From Kitasatospora paranensis (GTDB lineage: Bacteria > Actinomycetota > Actinomycetes > Streptomycetales > Streptomycetaceae), in assembly GCF_039544005.1 (NCBI RefSeq), contig NZ_BAABKV010000001.1, forward strand, positions 3,906,001 through 3,970,000: a stretch of 64,000 bases of DNA. Direction: 5' to 3'. The notes under the pieces were generated by a model, which searched no databases, was not told where the DNA came from, and saw nothing but the letters and a program-made list of their open reading frames with translations. Below are positions 28,329-37,913 of the stretch, piece after piece. Position 1 is the first letter of the stretch. Each line of letters opens with the position of its first letter. Both the position numbers and the translations under genes were made by a program.

Positions 28329-29927
28329 ATGTCACAACAGCAGGTCGAGGCCGCCGCGGACGAACCCGCGGCCGCCCAGGACCCCACCGAACCCGCCCCG
28401 CGCTCACCGCGCGAGATCCGCCTGGTGATGGTCGGGCTCGTGGTCACCATGCTGCTGGCCATGCTCGACAACCTGATCGTCGGCACCGCGATGCCCACCA
28501 TCGTCGGCGACCTCGGCGGCGCCGAGCACCTGTCGTGGGTGGTCACCGCCTACACCCTGGCGACCGCCGCCTCCACCCCGATCTGGGGCAAGCTCGGCGA
28601 CCTGCTCGGCCGCAAGGGCACCTTCCTCACCTCGATCGTGATCTTCCTGGTGGGCTCCGCGCTCTCCGGCCTGTCCCAGACCATGGGCCAGCTGATCGCC
28701 TTCCGCGCCGTCCAGGGCCTCGGCGCCGGCGGTCTGATGGTCGGCGTGATGTCGATCATGGGTGCGCTCATCCCGCCGCGCGACCGCGGCAAGTACCAGG
28801 GCATGTTCGCCGCCGTGATGGCGCTCGCGACCATCGGCGGCCCGCTCATCGGCGGCTTCATCACCGACCACCTGTCCTGGCACTGGACGTTCTACATCAA
28901 CCTGCCGCTCGGCATCGTCGCGCTCGCCGTCGTCGTGGTGACCCTGCACCTGCCGAAGGTCCGCACCAAGGCGAAGATCGACTACCTGGGCGCGCTGCTG
29001 CTCACCGTCGGCATCACCTCGCTCGTGCTGATCACCACCTGGGGCGGCCAGCAGTACGCCTGGGGCTCCAAGGAGATCCTGGGCCTGGGCGCACTCGCCG
29101 CCGCCACCCTGATCGGCTTCTGCTACGTCGAGCAGCGGGTCGAGGAGCCGATGCTCCCGCTCGGCCTCTTCAAGAACCGCAACTTCGCGGCCGTCTCGGT
29201 GATCGGCTTCATCGTCGGTTTCGCGATGTTCGGCGCGGTCACCTTCCTCCCGCTGTACCAGCAGACCGTCCAGGGCGCCTCGGCGACCAACTCCGGCCTG
29301 CTGCTGATGCCGATGATGTTCGGCATGCTGGTGATCTCGCTGGTGGTCGGCCAGGCCATCACCAAGACCGGCAAGTACCGCATCTACCCGATCATCGGCA
29401 CCGCGGTGATGGCGGGCGGCTCGCTGCTGCTCTCCACCCTCGGCACCGACACCAGCCGCTTCACCTCGGCCTGCTACATGATCGTGCTCGGCGCCGGCAT
29501 GGGCTTCCTGATGCAGGTCACCATGCTGGTCGCGCAGAACAGCGTCGAGCTGAAGGACATGGGCGTCGCCTCGTCCACCGCGACCCTGTTCCGCACCATC
29601 GGCGGCTCGTTCGGTGTCGCGCTGTTCGGCGCGATCTTCACCAGCCGGGTCACCTCGACCATGAAGGACCGCCTCGGCGCGGCCGGTGCGGCCAAGGGCG
29701 GCGGCAAGGGCAGCCTGAGCTCGATGAGCCCGGAAGCGCTGCGCAAGCTGGACCCGCGCGTCCAGGACGCCTACCACCACGCGGTCTCCAACGGCATCCA
29801 CACCGTCTTCCTGTGGGGTGCGGTGATCAGCCTGGTCGCCGTCGCCGCCGCGCTCTTCCTGCGCGAGGTGGCGCTGCGCGGCTCAGGCTCCGGCGAGAAG
29901 GCCGAGCCGCAGCTCGAAGCGGTCTGA
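28329..29927 (+). CDS. MFS multidrug efflux transporter, DHA2 (14-TMS, EmrB/QacA) family
   Basis: A 532-residue inner-membrane proton antiporter with about 14 helices. Motif C-like LLAMLDNLIVGTAMPTIVGDL in helix 1, motif A GKLGDLLGRKG between helices 2 and 3, RAVQGLGAGG in helix 4 and LATIGGPLIGGFI in helix 5 are standard for drug:H+ antiporters of this group. A cytoplasmic or external loop with AKGGGKGSLSSMSPEALRKL precedes the last helix. The divergent TetR gene probably controls it. Two hairpins end the transcript. Confidence 0.93.
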   Translation: MSQQQVEAAADEPAAAQDPTEPAPRSPREIRLVMVGLVVTMLLAMLDNLIVGTAMPTIVGDLGGAEHLSWVVTAYTLATAASTPIWGKLGDLLGRKGTFLTSIVIFLVGSALSGLSQTMGQLIAFRAVQGLGAGGLMVGVMSIMGALIPPRDRGKYQGMFAAVMALATIGGPLIGGFITDHLSWHWTFYINLPLGIVALAVVVVTLHLPKVRTKAKIDYLGALLLTVGITSLVLITTWGGQQYAWGSKEILGLGALAAATLIGFCYVEQRVEEPMLPLGLFKNRNFAAVSVIGFIVGFAMFGAVTFLPLYQQTVQGASATNSGLLLMPMMFGMLVISLVVGQAITKTGKYRIYPIIGTAVMAGGSLLLSTLGTDTSRFTSACYMIVLGAGMGFLMQVTMLVAQNSVELKDMGVASSTATLFRTIGGSFGVALFGAIFTSRVTSTMKDRLGAAGAAKGGGKGSLSSMSPEALRKLDPRVQDAYHHAVSNGIHTVFLWGAVISLVAVAAALFLREVALRGSGSGEKAEPQLEAV

Positions 29928-29943
29928 TCCGCAGCATCACCGC

Positions 29944-30018
29944 GGCCCCGGGGCAACCCGGGGCCGGTGCAACGGCGAGGGCCCGCCCGGTCGTGGTGAC
30001 CGGGCGGGCCCTCGCCGT
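29944..30018 (+). terminator. Tandem terminator hairpins after the MFS gene
   Basis: First hairpin GGCCCCGGG-GCAA-CCCGGGGCC (29944-29965, GNRA loop). Second has a 21-bp perfect stem, arms 29972-29992 and 29998-30018 around GTGGT. The second can also stop the convergent mutY transcript. Confidence 0.85.
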
Positions 30019-30073
30019 CATCGGACCCTGGGGCCTCCGCCCCCGAGTCCTCTGCCACTGAGGCGGTACCCGA

Positions 30074-31033
30074 TCAGCGCGGCAGCCGGTAGACCCCCTG
30101 GGCGACCGGCTCCACCAGACCGTCGGCGACGAGTCCGTCCAACGCCCGGGCCCGCTGGACGGCGTCCGGCCAGACCTCGTCGAGCCGGGCCTGCGGCACC
30201 TCGCCATGCGCGTCCCGCAGCACCGCGAGCAGCCGCCCGCGGGCCTGCCGGTCGGTGCCCTCGTACGTCTGCCCGCGGCGCGCCGGGCCCTCGTACGGCG
30301 GGCGGCCGGCGCGCTGCCAGGCGCAGCGGTCGAACAGCGGGCAGGCCCCGCACTCCGGGCCACGGGCCGTGCAGACCAGCGCTCCCAGTTCCATCACCGC
30401 GACCGCCCAGGTGGCCGCCGTCTCGGGGGTGGCCGGCAGGTACTCGGCGGCCGTGCGCCGCTCGGCCGCGGTGGTCGCCTGCGCCGGGTACTCCACCCCG
30501 GTCACCGCGCGGGCGAAGACCCGGCGGACGTTGGTGTCCAGCACGACGTGCCGCTGCCGGAAGGCGAAGGAGGCGACGGCCGCCGCCGTGTACTCCCCGA
30601 CCCCGGGCAGGGCGAGCAGGGCGGCGTGGTCGTCCGGCACCCGGCCGCCGTGCTGCTCGGTGATCGCCACGGCCGCGGCGTGCAGCCGCAGGGCCCGGCG
30701 CGGGTAGCCGAGGCGGCCCCACATCCGGACGGCCTCGCCGGGAGCGTCCGCGGCCAGGTCCGCCGGGGTGGGCCAGCGCTCCAGCCAGGCGGCGTACGCG
30801 GGCAGCACCCGCTTCACCGGGGTCTGCTGGAGCATGAACTCGCTGACCATCACCGCCCACGGCGAGGCGGACGCCGTCCGCCAGGGGAGGTCGCGGGCGT
30901 TGGCCCCGTACCAGTCGAGGACCGTCGCGTGCAGCTCGCCGTGCCATGTGGTCGGCGGTGCGGCGCCGGGTGCCGCGGGCGGTGCGGCGGGCGAGGGGGT
31001 GGCGGGCGACGGAGGGGAGGTGATGGCAGCCAT
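30074..31033 (-). CDS. mutY: A/G-specific adenine glycosylase MutY
   Basis: A 319-residue HhH-GPD DNA glycosylase that removes adenine opposite 8-oxoguanine. After a 28-residue Pro/Ala leader come SEFMLQQTPV (catalytic E65), the helix-hairpin-helix LPGVGEYTA (142-150), D166 in VVLDTNVRR and a 4Fe-4S site C221-x6-C228-x2-C231-x5-C237. The C-terminal MutT-like domain of longer MutY proteins is missing; a short winged-helix-like end (EVWPDAVQRARALDGLVADGLV) takes its place, common in actinobacteria. It precedes disA and radA, other genome-integrity genes, within 5 kb. Confidence 0.93.
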   Translation of the reverse strand: MAAITSPPSPATPSPAAPPAAPGAAPPTTWHGELHATVLDWYGANARDLPWRTASASPWAVMVSEFMLQQTPVKRVLPAYAAWLERWPTPADLAADAPGEAVRMWGRLGYPRRALRLHAAAVAITEQHGGRVPDDHAALLALPGVGEYTAAAVASFAFRQRHVVLDTNVRRVFARAVTGVEYPAQATTAAERRTAAEYLPATPETAATWAVAVMELGALVCTARGPECGACPLFDRCAWQRAGRPPYEGPARRGQTYEGTDRQARGRLLAVLRDAHGEVPQARLDEVWPDAVQRARALDGLVADGLVEPVAQGVYRLPR

Positions 31034-31120
31034 GACGCTCCGATCCTCCCACGGCCGGAGACCGGCGGGCGGCCGAACGACGGGCGACCGGACGGCGGGG
31101 AGCCGTCCGGGCCCCGAGGG

Positions 31121-31894
31121 TCACAGCCCGAGGTCGTCGAGCTCCTTGAGCAGGGCCGCCCGGGAGCTGTCCGCCGAGGTCGCGGGGGTCGCCGACTGAC
31201 CGGGCACCGCGGCACCGGCGGAGCGGGCCGACCGGAGGGACAGCGCCGACGGCCCCGACCGGGCAGCCGGGCCGCGGCCACCGGTCCGGCCCCGGTCACG
31301 GAAGAGCCAGGCCCCCGCCAGACCGCCGACCAGCCCGCCCAGGTGCGCCAGCCAGCTGACCCCGGGAGTGCCCGGCACCGCCGTGGTGAGGATGTACGCG
31401 AAGGAGGCGCCCATCACGAGGCCGATGAGGCTGTCGATCAGATTCCGGTCGATCAGGCCGCGCAGCACGACGTACCCGAAGTACCCGTAGATCACACCGC
31501 TCGCGCCGACCGTGACCACCGTGTCCCGCTCGAAGAGCCAGACCGCGGCACCGCTGGTCAGCGCCACCAGCAGGGTCAGCCCGACGAACTTCTTGACCCC
31601 GCGGTACGCGGCGAGGAACCCGAAGACGAACAGCGGACCGGAATTGCCCTCCAGGTGCTGCCAGTTCACGTGCAGGAAGGGCGCGGAGAGCACGTCCGGC
31701 AGCCGGTCTACGCGCTGGGCCCGGATGCCGAAGTCGAGCGTGAGGCGGTAGTCGTCGATCCAGTTGACGAGCTGCAGCGCCCACACCGAACAGAGCAGGC
31801 CGAACATCACGAAGAACGCCCGGCGCGCCTCGGCGACCATGCGTGCGGGGTCGTCGGAGGGGAGCTGCTCGCCGTCCGTGGCTGGGCTGGTCAT
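31121..31894 (-). CDS. Rhomboid-family intramembrane serine protease
   Basis: A 257-residue polytopic protein with six or so helices. The rhomboid marks are H75-x-N77 in FLHVNWQHLEGN, the catalytic serine S132 in GASG, and H184 in WLAHLGG. The C-terminal 60 residues are a disordered Arg/Ser/Ala tail ending SRAALLKELDDLGL. TATAGT at 31901-31906 (minus strand) is six bases before ATG 31894, so a leaderless transcript. It is divergent from a membrane-anchored secreted protein with a palindromic spacer. Confidence 0.9.
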   Translation of the reverse strand: MTSPATDGEQLPSDDPARMVAEARRAFFVMFGLLCSVWALQLVNWIDDYRLTLDFGIRAQRVDRLPDVLSAPFLHVNWQHLEGNSGPLFVFGFLAAYRGVKKFVGLTLLVALTSGAAVWLFERDTVVTVGASGVIYGYFGYVVLRGLIDRNLIDSLIGLVMGASFAYILTTAVPGTPGVSWLAHLGGLVGGLAGAWLFRDRGRTGGRGPAARSGPSALSLRSARSAGAAVPGQSATPATSADSSRAALLKELDDLGL

Positions 31895-31952
31895 GACGCG
31901 ACTATAGGGCGCCACCGCCCCGAACGGCCCGCGCCCAACCGGAGCAAATGGC

Positions 31953-31998
31953 GGATCATGTGAAGGAAGTGATCCCCGTACAGTGTTGATGCATCAAC
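31953..31998. promoter_or_regulatory. Palindromes between rhomboid and secreted protein genes
   Basis: A perfect 14-bp palindrome GTTGATGCATCAAC lies at 31985-31998, covering the -35 region (-43 to -30) of the rightward leaderless promoter whose TAGAGT is at 32016-32021. Ten bases to the left, GGATCA (31953-31958) and TGATCC (31970-31975) form another inverted pair. The arrangement suggests a repressor site; the regulator is unknown. Confidence 0.5.
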
Positions 31999-32027
31999 TG
32001 GTGCACACAGTCTCGTAGAGTTTGCGC

Positions 32028-32887
32028 GTGCCCTCTCTGCGTCAACCCGTGGGACCGTTGCCTGCCTCGATCTACTGGCGACGGCGTGTCGTCGTGCTCG
32101 CCGCCACGGCGGTCGTCATCGCGCTGGTCGCGTGGCTGGCCCTGGGCTCCGACGGCGGGAAGAAACCGCAGAAGGGCGCACTCCCCGCCCCCGCGCAGTC
32201 GATCACGCCGGGAGCAAGCCCCAGCGGTTCGGCGATCACCAGCCGGCCCGGCGGCACCGGCGGCAGCGGCAGCGGTTCCGGCGGCGTCTCCGGTTCCACC
32301 GGGGGTGACGTCAGCCTCACCGGCGGTGGCGCCAACGGCGGTTCGGGCGGCAGCGGCGGCACCACCGGCGGCTCGACCTCGGGCGGCTCGGACCCGGGGG
32401 TTCCTCGTCCGGTGCGGGCGGCGGCACGGGCAGCTCCACCGCCCAGCCCCCGGTCAACACCTCCGAGGTGATGGCCCTGCCCGCGTGCAGCGCCTCGCAG
32501 GTCTCCCTCGAACTCGCCAGTGCCCTCAACGCGTACACCGCGAAGGACAAGCCGCGGCTCGCGCTGACCGTCCGCAACACCTCCGGCTCCAACTGCCGGG
32601 TGGACCTGGGCCGTACCGTCTCGACCCTCACCGTCACCTCCACCAGCGGTGAGCGGGTCTGGTCCTCCGGCGACTGCCCGTCCGGCCGCCAGGCCACCTG
32701 GGTGCAGCTGGCCGCCGGCTCCGGCCTCACCGAGACCTTCGGCTGGGACCGCAGCCGAAGCAAGCCCGCGTGCGCCTCCACCGACGGCACCGCCGCCCAG
32801 CCGGGCAGCTACCTCGTCCAGGCGGACCTCGCCCTGCCGTCCGGCGGACAGGTCTCCGCCCGGACCTCCATGCGGCTGGAGGGCTGA
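32028..32887 (+). CDS. Membrane-anchored secreted hypothetical protein (frameshifted)
   Basis: About 286 residues after repair. A cytoplasmic Arg-rich start precedes one transmembrane helix (VVVLAATAVVIALVAWLAL), then a Pro-rich and a Gly/Ser-rich linker (about 60-145), then a folded domain of about 130 residues with four cysteines (LPACSAS, NCRVDLG, GDCPSG, PACAS), probably disulfide-bonded, whose beta-rich sequence resembles DUF4232-like lipoprotein domains (weak). The frame breaks at GGGGG 32396-32400, one G short; the upstream frame ends at 32471. GTG 32028 is six bases after TAGAGT (leaderless). Confidence 0.7.
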
Positions 32888-32972
32888 GCCCGACCGACGC
32901 CCCTGCGGGGGTGCCGGCGGGCCGGCGGCCGGTGTCCACCGAGCGCTCCCGGCCGGACGAACGGGCCGGGGC

Positions 32973-34154
32973 TCAGACGTAGCGTTCGAGGATCGAGGAC
33001 TCCGCGAGCCGGGACAGGCCCTCCCGGACGGAGCGGGCGCGGGTCTCGCCGACGCCCTCGACCGTCTGGAGGTCGTCGATGCTGGCGGCGAGGAGCTTCT
33101 GCAGACCGCCGAAGTGCTCGACCAGGCGCTCGATGACGGTGTTGGGGAGCCGGGGGACCTTCGCGAGCAGGCGGTACCCGCGGGGCGAGACCGCGGAGTC
33201 CAGCGCCTCCAGGGAGCCGGAGTAGCCCAGGGCCTTGACCACCGTCTGCAGGTCCAGCAGTTCGGCGTGGGTGAGGGCCTCCAGGTCGGCGAGCACCTCG
33301 GTCACGGTGCGACCCTTCTTGGCCGCGCGCTCCGGGAAGTAGTCGCGGGCGACGAGTTCCCGCTCGGGCTCGACGCCGGCGATGAGCTCGTCGAGCTGGA
33401 GCGAGAGCAGACGTCCGTCGGTGCCGAGTTCCAGCACGTACCCGGCGATCTCGGCGGCAATCAGCCGGACCATCTCCAGCCGCTGGACGACCGCGGCCAC
33501 GTCACGGACGGTCACCAGGTCCTCGATCTCCAGCGCGGAGAGCGTGCCGGCGACCTCGTCCAGACGGAGCTTGTAGCGCTCCAGGGTGGCGAGGGCCTGG
33601 TTCGCCCGGGAGAGGACGGTGGTGGAGTCCTCCAGGACGCGCCGGCTGCCGTTGACGTACATAGCGATCAGCCGCATCGAGTGCGAGACGGCCACCACGG
33701 GGAAGCCCGTCTGCCGGTTCACCCGCTCGGCGGTGCGGTGCCGGGTGCCGGTCTCGTCGGTCGGGATGGTGGCGTCCGGCATCAGGTGCACACCAGCCCG
33801 GACGATCTTGGTGATGTCCTTGTCCAGGATGACCGCACCGTCGAGCTTGCAGAGCTCGCGCAGCCTGGTCGCGGTGAACTCCACGTCCAGCACGAAACCG
33901 CCGGTGCAGAGCGAGTCGACGCTCTTGTCGAAGCCGAGCACGATCAGGCCGCCGGTGTTCGCCCGCAGCACCCGCTCGAGGCCGTCCCGCAGTGCCGTGC
34001 CCGGCGCGATCGCAGTGAGAGAAGCCCGCAGCAGGGCCTCCTCGCGGGGGACCTGTCCGCCCGGTCGCTGGCTGCCACGTGACTCCTCCGGTCGAGCCGG
34101 ACCGCGTGGCGCGGCGCCCGACGGTCTCTCGCTTGTTACTGCACCCAATAGCAA
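32973..34154 (-). CDS. disA: DNA integrity scanning protein DisA (diadenylate cyclase)
   Basis: A 393-residue octameric enzyme that scans DNA and makes c-di-AMP. The DAC domain has GGLIVLG, D105-G106-A107 and R138-H139-R140; a long helical middle (LERYKLRLDEVAGTLSALEIEDL) and a C-terminal HhH domain with DDLQTVEGVGETRARSV follow. The N-terminal start is unclear: the only in-frame starts before the conserved LLRASLTAIAPGT are TTG codons at 34154 and 34148, and the leader is about 20 residues longer than in relatives. A base may be missing there. It is followed upstream on the same strand by radA, a usual partner. Confidence 0.94.
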   Translation of the reverse strand: MLLGAVTSERPSGAAPRGPARPEESRGSQRPGGQVPREEALLRASLTAIAPGTALRDGLERVLRANTGGLIVLGFDKSVDSLCTGGFVLDVEFTATRLRELCKLDGAVILDKDITKIVRAGVHLMPDATIPTDETGTRHRTAERVNRQTGFPVVAVSHSMRLIAMYVNGSRRVLEDSTTVLSRANQALATLERYKLRLDEVAGTLSALEIEDLVTVRDVAAVVQRLEMVRLIAAEIAGYVLELGTDGRLLSLQLDELIAGVEPERELVARDYFPERAAKKGRTVTEVLADLEALTHAELLDLQTVVKALGYSGSLEALDSAVSPRGYRLLAKVPRLPNTVIERLVEHFGGLQKLLAASIDDLQTVEGVGETRARSVREGLSRLAESSILERYV

Positions 34155-34208
34155 TTGCCCATTAGACAGGCCAAAGTCTAACTGCGTGCGGCAATAACGG
34201 TGCCGGAG

Positions 34209-35744
34209 TCACCCGAGTTCGTCGGCGCCCACCGGCTCCCAGCCGTCCATGAGCTCCTCCGGATGCGCCGGGACGAAGCGTTCCAGGGCCGCCCGGGCCG
34301 GGTCGGACGGGCCGCCGCGGACCGGCTCGGCAGGCGGTGCGCCGCGCTCCGCCCGGGGCTTGGCGGGGGATCGGCGGCGGCCCGGAATGGCCCGCAGCGC
34401 CTCGCCGATGTCGGACACCTCGACCACCTTCATGCCCGCCGGCACCTTGCCCGGGTCCGGCGGGACGAGCGCATGGGTGAAGCCCAGCCGGTGCGCCTCG
34501 GCGAGCCGGCGCTGCACGCCCGTCACCCGCCGGACCTCACCGGCGAGACCGACCTCACCGATCGCCACGAGGTTGCTGGGCAGCGGGGTGTCGGAGGAGG
34601 AGCTGGCGACCGCGAGGGCGATGGCGAGATCGGCGGAGGGCTCGGTGAGCTTCACCCCGCCGACCGTCGCGGTGTAGATGTCCTGCTTGCCCAGCTTCAC
34701 CCCGCCGTGGCGCTCGACGACCGCGAGGATCATCGCGATCCGGGGCGACTCCAGGCCGGAGGTCGTCCGACGGGGCGACGGGATCTGCGAATCGACCATC
34801 AGCGCCTGGACCTCGGCGACCAGCGGGCGGCGGCCCTCCAGGGTCACGGTCAGGCAGGTGCCCGGCACGGGCTTGTCACGCCTGGTCAGGAACAGCCCGG
34901 ACGGGTCGGCCAGCCCGGCGATGCCCTCGTCGTGCAGCTCGAAGCAGCCGACCTCGTCCGTCGCGCCGTAGCGGTTCTTGACACCGCGGATGATCCGCAG
35001 CCGGGCATGCCGGTCGCCCTCGAAGCTGAGCACCACGTCGACCAGGTGCTCCAGCAGCCGGGGCCCGGCGATCTGGCCGTCCTTGGTGACGTGGCCGACC
35101 AGCAGGGTGGCCATGCCGCGGTCCTTGGAGGCCCGGATCAGCGCGCCCGCCACCTCGCGGACCTGGGCGGGACCGCCCGGCGCGCCGTCGAGCTCGGCGG
35201 AGGCGATGGTCTGGACGGAGTCCAGGATCAGCAGGCCGGGGTTGACCGCGTCGATGTGGCCGAGCACCGCGCCGAGGTCGGACTCGGCCGCGAGGTAGAG
35301 GTGGTCCGAGAGCGCGTTGATCCGGTCGGCCCGCAGCCGGACCTGCCCGGCGGACTCCTCGCCCGTCACGTACAGCGTGCGGTGGCGGTCGCTGGCGGCC
35401 TTGGCGGCCACGTCGAGCAGCAGGGTGGACTTGCCCACACCGGGCTCGCCGGCGAGCAGCACCACGGCGCCCGGCACCAGGCCGCCGCCGAGCACCCGGT
35501 CGAGCTCGGGCACGCCGGTGGACCGCGCGGTGGCCACCTGCCCGTCGACCTGGCCGATCGGCCGGGCGGGGGCGCTCACCGGCCCGGCCGCGGTCGTCCG
35601 GATCGGCACGGCGCCGTACTCCTCGACGGTGCCCCAGGCATTGCACTCGGGGCACCGGCCCACCCACTTGGGGAGCTGGTTGCCGCACTCCGTGCAACGG
35701 TATGCCGGGCGCGGCTTGGCGGTGGTCTTGGTGCGGGCTGCCAT
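34209..35744 (-). CDS. radA: DNA repair protein RadA (Sms)
   Basis: A 511-residue RecA-related branch-migration ATPase. Zinc-finger cysteines C17, C20, C31 and C34, Walker A GEPGVGKST (99-107), the RadA-specific GVKNRYG, and a C-terminal Lon-like domain (GVKLTEPSADLAIALAV, AIGEVGLAGEVR) are in the usual order. The last 60 residues are a Pro/Arg-rich tail. TACGGT at 35752-35757 (minus strand) is seven bases before ATG 35744, a leaderless arrangement; the frame is open upstream to 36011. disA lies downstream after 54 bases. Confidence 0.95.
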   Translation of the reverse strand: MAARTKTTAKPRPAYRCTECGNQLPKWVGRCPECNAWGTVEEYGAVPIRTTAAGPVSAPARPIGQVDGQVATARSTGVPELDRVLGGGLVPGAVVLLAGEPGVGKSTLLLDVAAKAASDRHRTLYVTGEESAGQVRLRADRINALSDHLYLAAESDLGAVLGHIDAVNPGLLILDSVQTIASAELDGAPGGPAQVREVAGALIRASKDRGMATLLVGHVTKDGQIAGPRLLEHLVDVVLSFEGDRHARLRIIRGVKNRYGATDEVGCFELHDEGIAGLADPSGLFLTRRDKPVPGTCLTVTLEGRRPLVAEVQALMVDSQIPSPRRTTSGLESPRIAMILAVVERHGGVKLGKQDIYTATVGGVKLTEPSADLAIALAVASSSSDTPLPSNLVAIGEVGLAGEVRRVTGVQRRLAEAHRLGFTHALVPPDPGKVPAGMKVVEVSDIGEALRAIPGRRRSPAKPRAERGAPPAEPVRGGPSDPARAALERFVPAHPEELMDGWEPVGADELG

Positions 35745-36000
35745 GCGGCCAACCGTAGCCGGTGGGTCCGACAGTGCGGACCCGACCGGACGACCGGAGC
35801 CGTCCGGTCGGGGGACGGCGCCCCCGCACGCCCCCCGCACGACCCGCCGACCGGCTCCCGCACGGGCTCCCGCACGACCGCGCCAGGGTGCCTCCCGGTG
35901 AGGCGCGGGCGCCCCGGATCGGGTGGTCCTGTTACCCGAAAGAAGTACAAGAGCCCGGAATCCCGGGGGCCGGACGGGTGCGCTGCCTACCGTCGGGAGG

Positions 36001-37889
36001 GTGACGAGCATGCTTGAGACCCCGGTGACCGCCGCCTCCCCGCTGTGGCAGGCCTACGGCCGGCACGTGGACGGGCTGTTCACCTACTGCCTCTCCGTCC
36101 TGTGCGAGCACGACGCGGCCCTCGCGGCCGTCGGCGAGGTGCGCGACCTGGCGCTCCGGCACGGCGACCGGCTGGCCGACCCCGAGCTGCGGCGGGCCTG
36201 GCTGTACGCGCTGGCCCGGCACTGCTGTCTGCGCCGACTGGAGGCCGGCACGGGCGGGGCCACGGCGGAGACCCGACCGGGGGTCGTCGCCCGGCGCCGG
36301 GAGGAGCTGGCCCGGCTGGCCTGGCCGGAGGCGGCGGGAACCGATCCGGACCAGCGGGAGGCGCTGGAGCTGGCGGTCCGTCACCGGCTCGGGCCGCCGG
36401 AGGTCGCGGCGGTGCTGGGCCTGACGGTGCCGGCCACCGAGGACCTGCTGGCGGCCGCCGGGGCGGAGGTCGGCCGGACGAGGACGGCGCTGCTCGTCCT
36501 GGGCGTCGGCAGCTGCCCCGAGCTCGCCCGGCTGGGCGGGGTGGGAGCGGAGAGCTGGCGGGGTTGGGTGCTCGGGCCGGCGCTCCGCCGCGAGCTGGTC
36601 CAGCACGTGGTCCGGTGCCCGACCTGCCGGGGTACGGCCGAGCGGGTCGCGGGCGAACTGGAGCCCGGGCTCTCCGGTCTGCCGGGGCTGCCGCTGCTGC
36701 CGGCACCGGCCGCCGTCCGGGCCGGGGCGAAGGTGGGCCGGGCGCCGGGCGGCGCGGCGGGGGCCGCGTTCCTGGCCGGCGCGGCGGCCGGGCGGCGGGC
36801 GGCGGCCCGGGCCGGAGACGTGGTACGAGCGGGGCGGGGCGCGGGTCCGTTCCGGTCGGCCCGGGCAGCGGGCGTCCCGGCCGCGTCCGCCAAGGCCGGC
36901 GGCGCGGGTTCCTGGGCCGCCTCGTGGGCCGGGGACGAGACGATCCGGTTCGATCAGCGCGGTTTTCCGCGGCACCGGGCGGTGTCCGCCGGGCGGTCGG
37001 CGATGCGGCAGCGGGTGGTGACCACGGGGGTGCTGGCCGCGGTGCTGAGCGCACCGGTCGTCGCCCTGTGGGCGGCCCACCGCGGCGGGGACGGCGCGCA
37101 CGGCGCGGCGGCGGTCTCCTCGGTGCGGGTGGACGCCCCGGCATCCGATCCGGCCGGGGCCCGGGGATCCGGACCGGACGGCACGGAGGCCTATCCGGGG
37201 ACGCCGGGCGCGGCTGCGCTGCAGCTGGCCGGGGCGGCGACTGCAGAAACGTTGCTGCCGACCGTTCAGGGTGCCGCCGTCCCCGTGCCGTCCCACGGTG
37301 CCGGACGCTTCGACGACTCGGTGCTGGACCCGCCCGCACCGGCCGGCCCCGGACAGCTCACGGTCGAGGCCGGCGAGTACGGCAGCCGCACGGTGATCAC
37401 ACTGACCAACTCCGGCGGGACGACGATCCAGTGGCACGCCGTACTCGACGCGCCCTGGCTGCGGCTCAGCCGGGACGAGGGGTCGCTCGCACCCGGCCGG
37501 CGGATCACGGTGACCGTCACGGTGGACGAGACCGCCGCACCCGCCGGGCACTGGACGGCGCACATCGCCCTGCCACCCTCCGAGGCCGTGGTCACCCTGG
37601 AGGGCGGCCCGGTGCACCGCGACGGTCCGACCCCGACGGAACCTCCGGGCGGCGACCGGCAGAGCCCGCCCCCTCCGACACCGGCGGCACCGGGGGCGGC
37701 ACCGGCGGCCCGTCGGGCACACCCGGTACGCCGACGGCCCCGGCCGATCCGACGACGCCGGCACCGGGCGGTTCACCGCAGCGCAGCGGGCCGCCCACCG
37801 CAGAGGGCGGGCCGACCGGCAACCCACCCGCATCGAGCACGCCGCCCCCGTCCGGCTCCCCGGCTGCCACGGGCGCCCCCGCCCCCTGA
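36001..37889 (+). CDS. Sigma-factor-like membrane protein with BACON domain (frameshifted)
   Basis: About 629 residues after repair. Residues 1-170 resemble sigma-70 region 2/4 helices (YGRHVDGLFTYCLSVLCEHDAAL, REALELAVRHRLGPPEVAAVLGL), followed by an Ala/Gly/Arg segment, one membrane helix (VTTGVLAAVLSAPVVALWAA) and an extracytoplasmic BACON-type beta domain (PGQLTVEAGEYGSRTVITL to ALPP). The end is Pro/Gly/Thr-rich. At CCCCC 37669-37673 one C is missing: the Gly/Thr-rich tail continues in the next frame to 37889. GTG 36001 lies seven bases after TACCGT; ATG 36010 with GGGAGG is the alternative. Whether it binds RNA polymerase is unknown. Confidence 0.78.
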
Positions 37890-37913
37890 CCGCGCTCGCA
37901 CCGCAGCCGCCCC

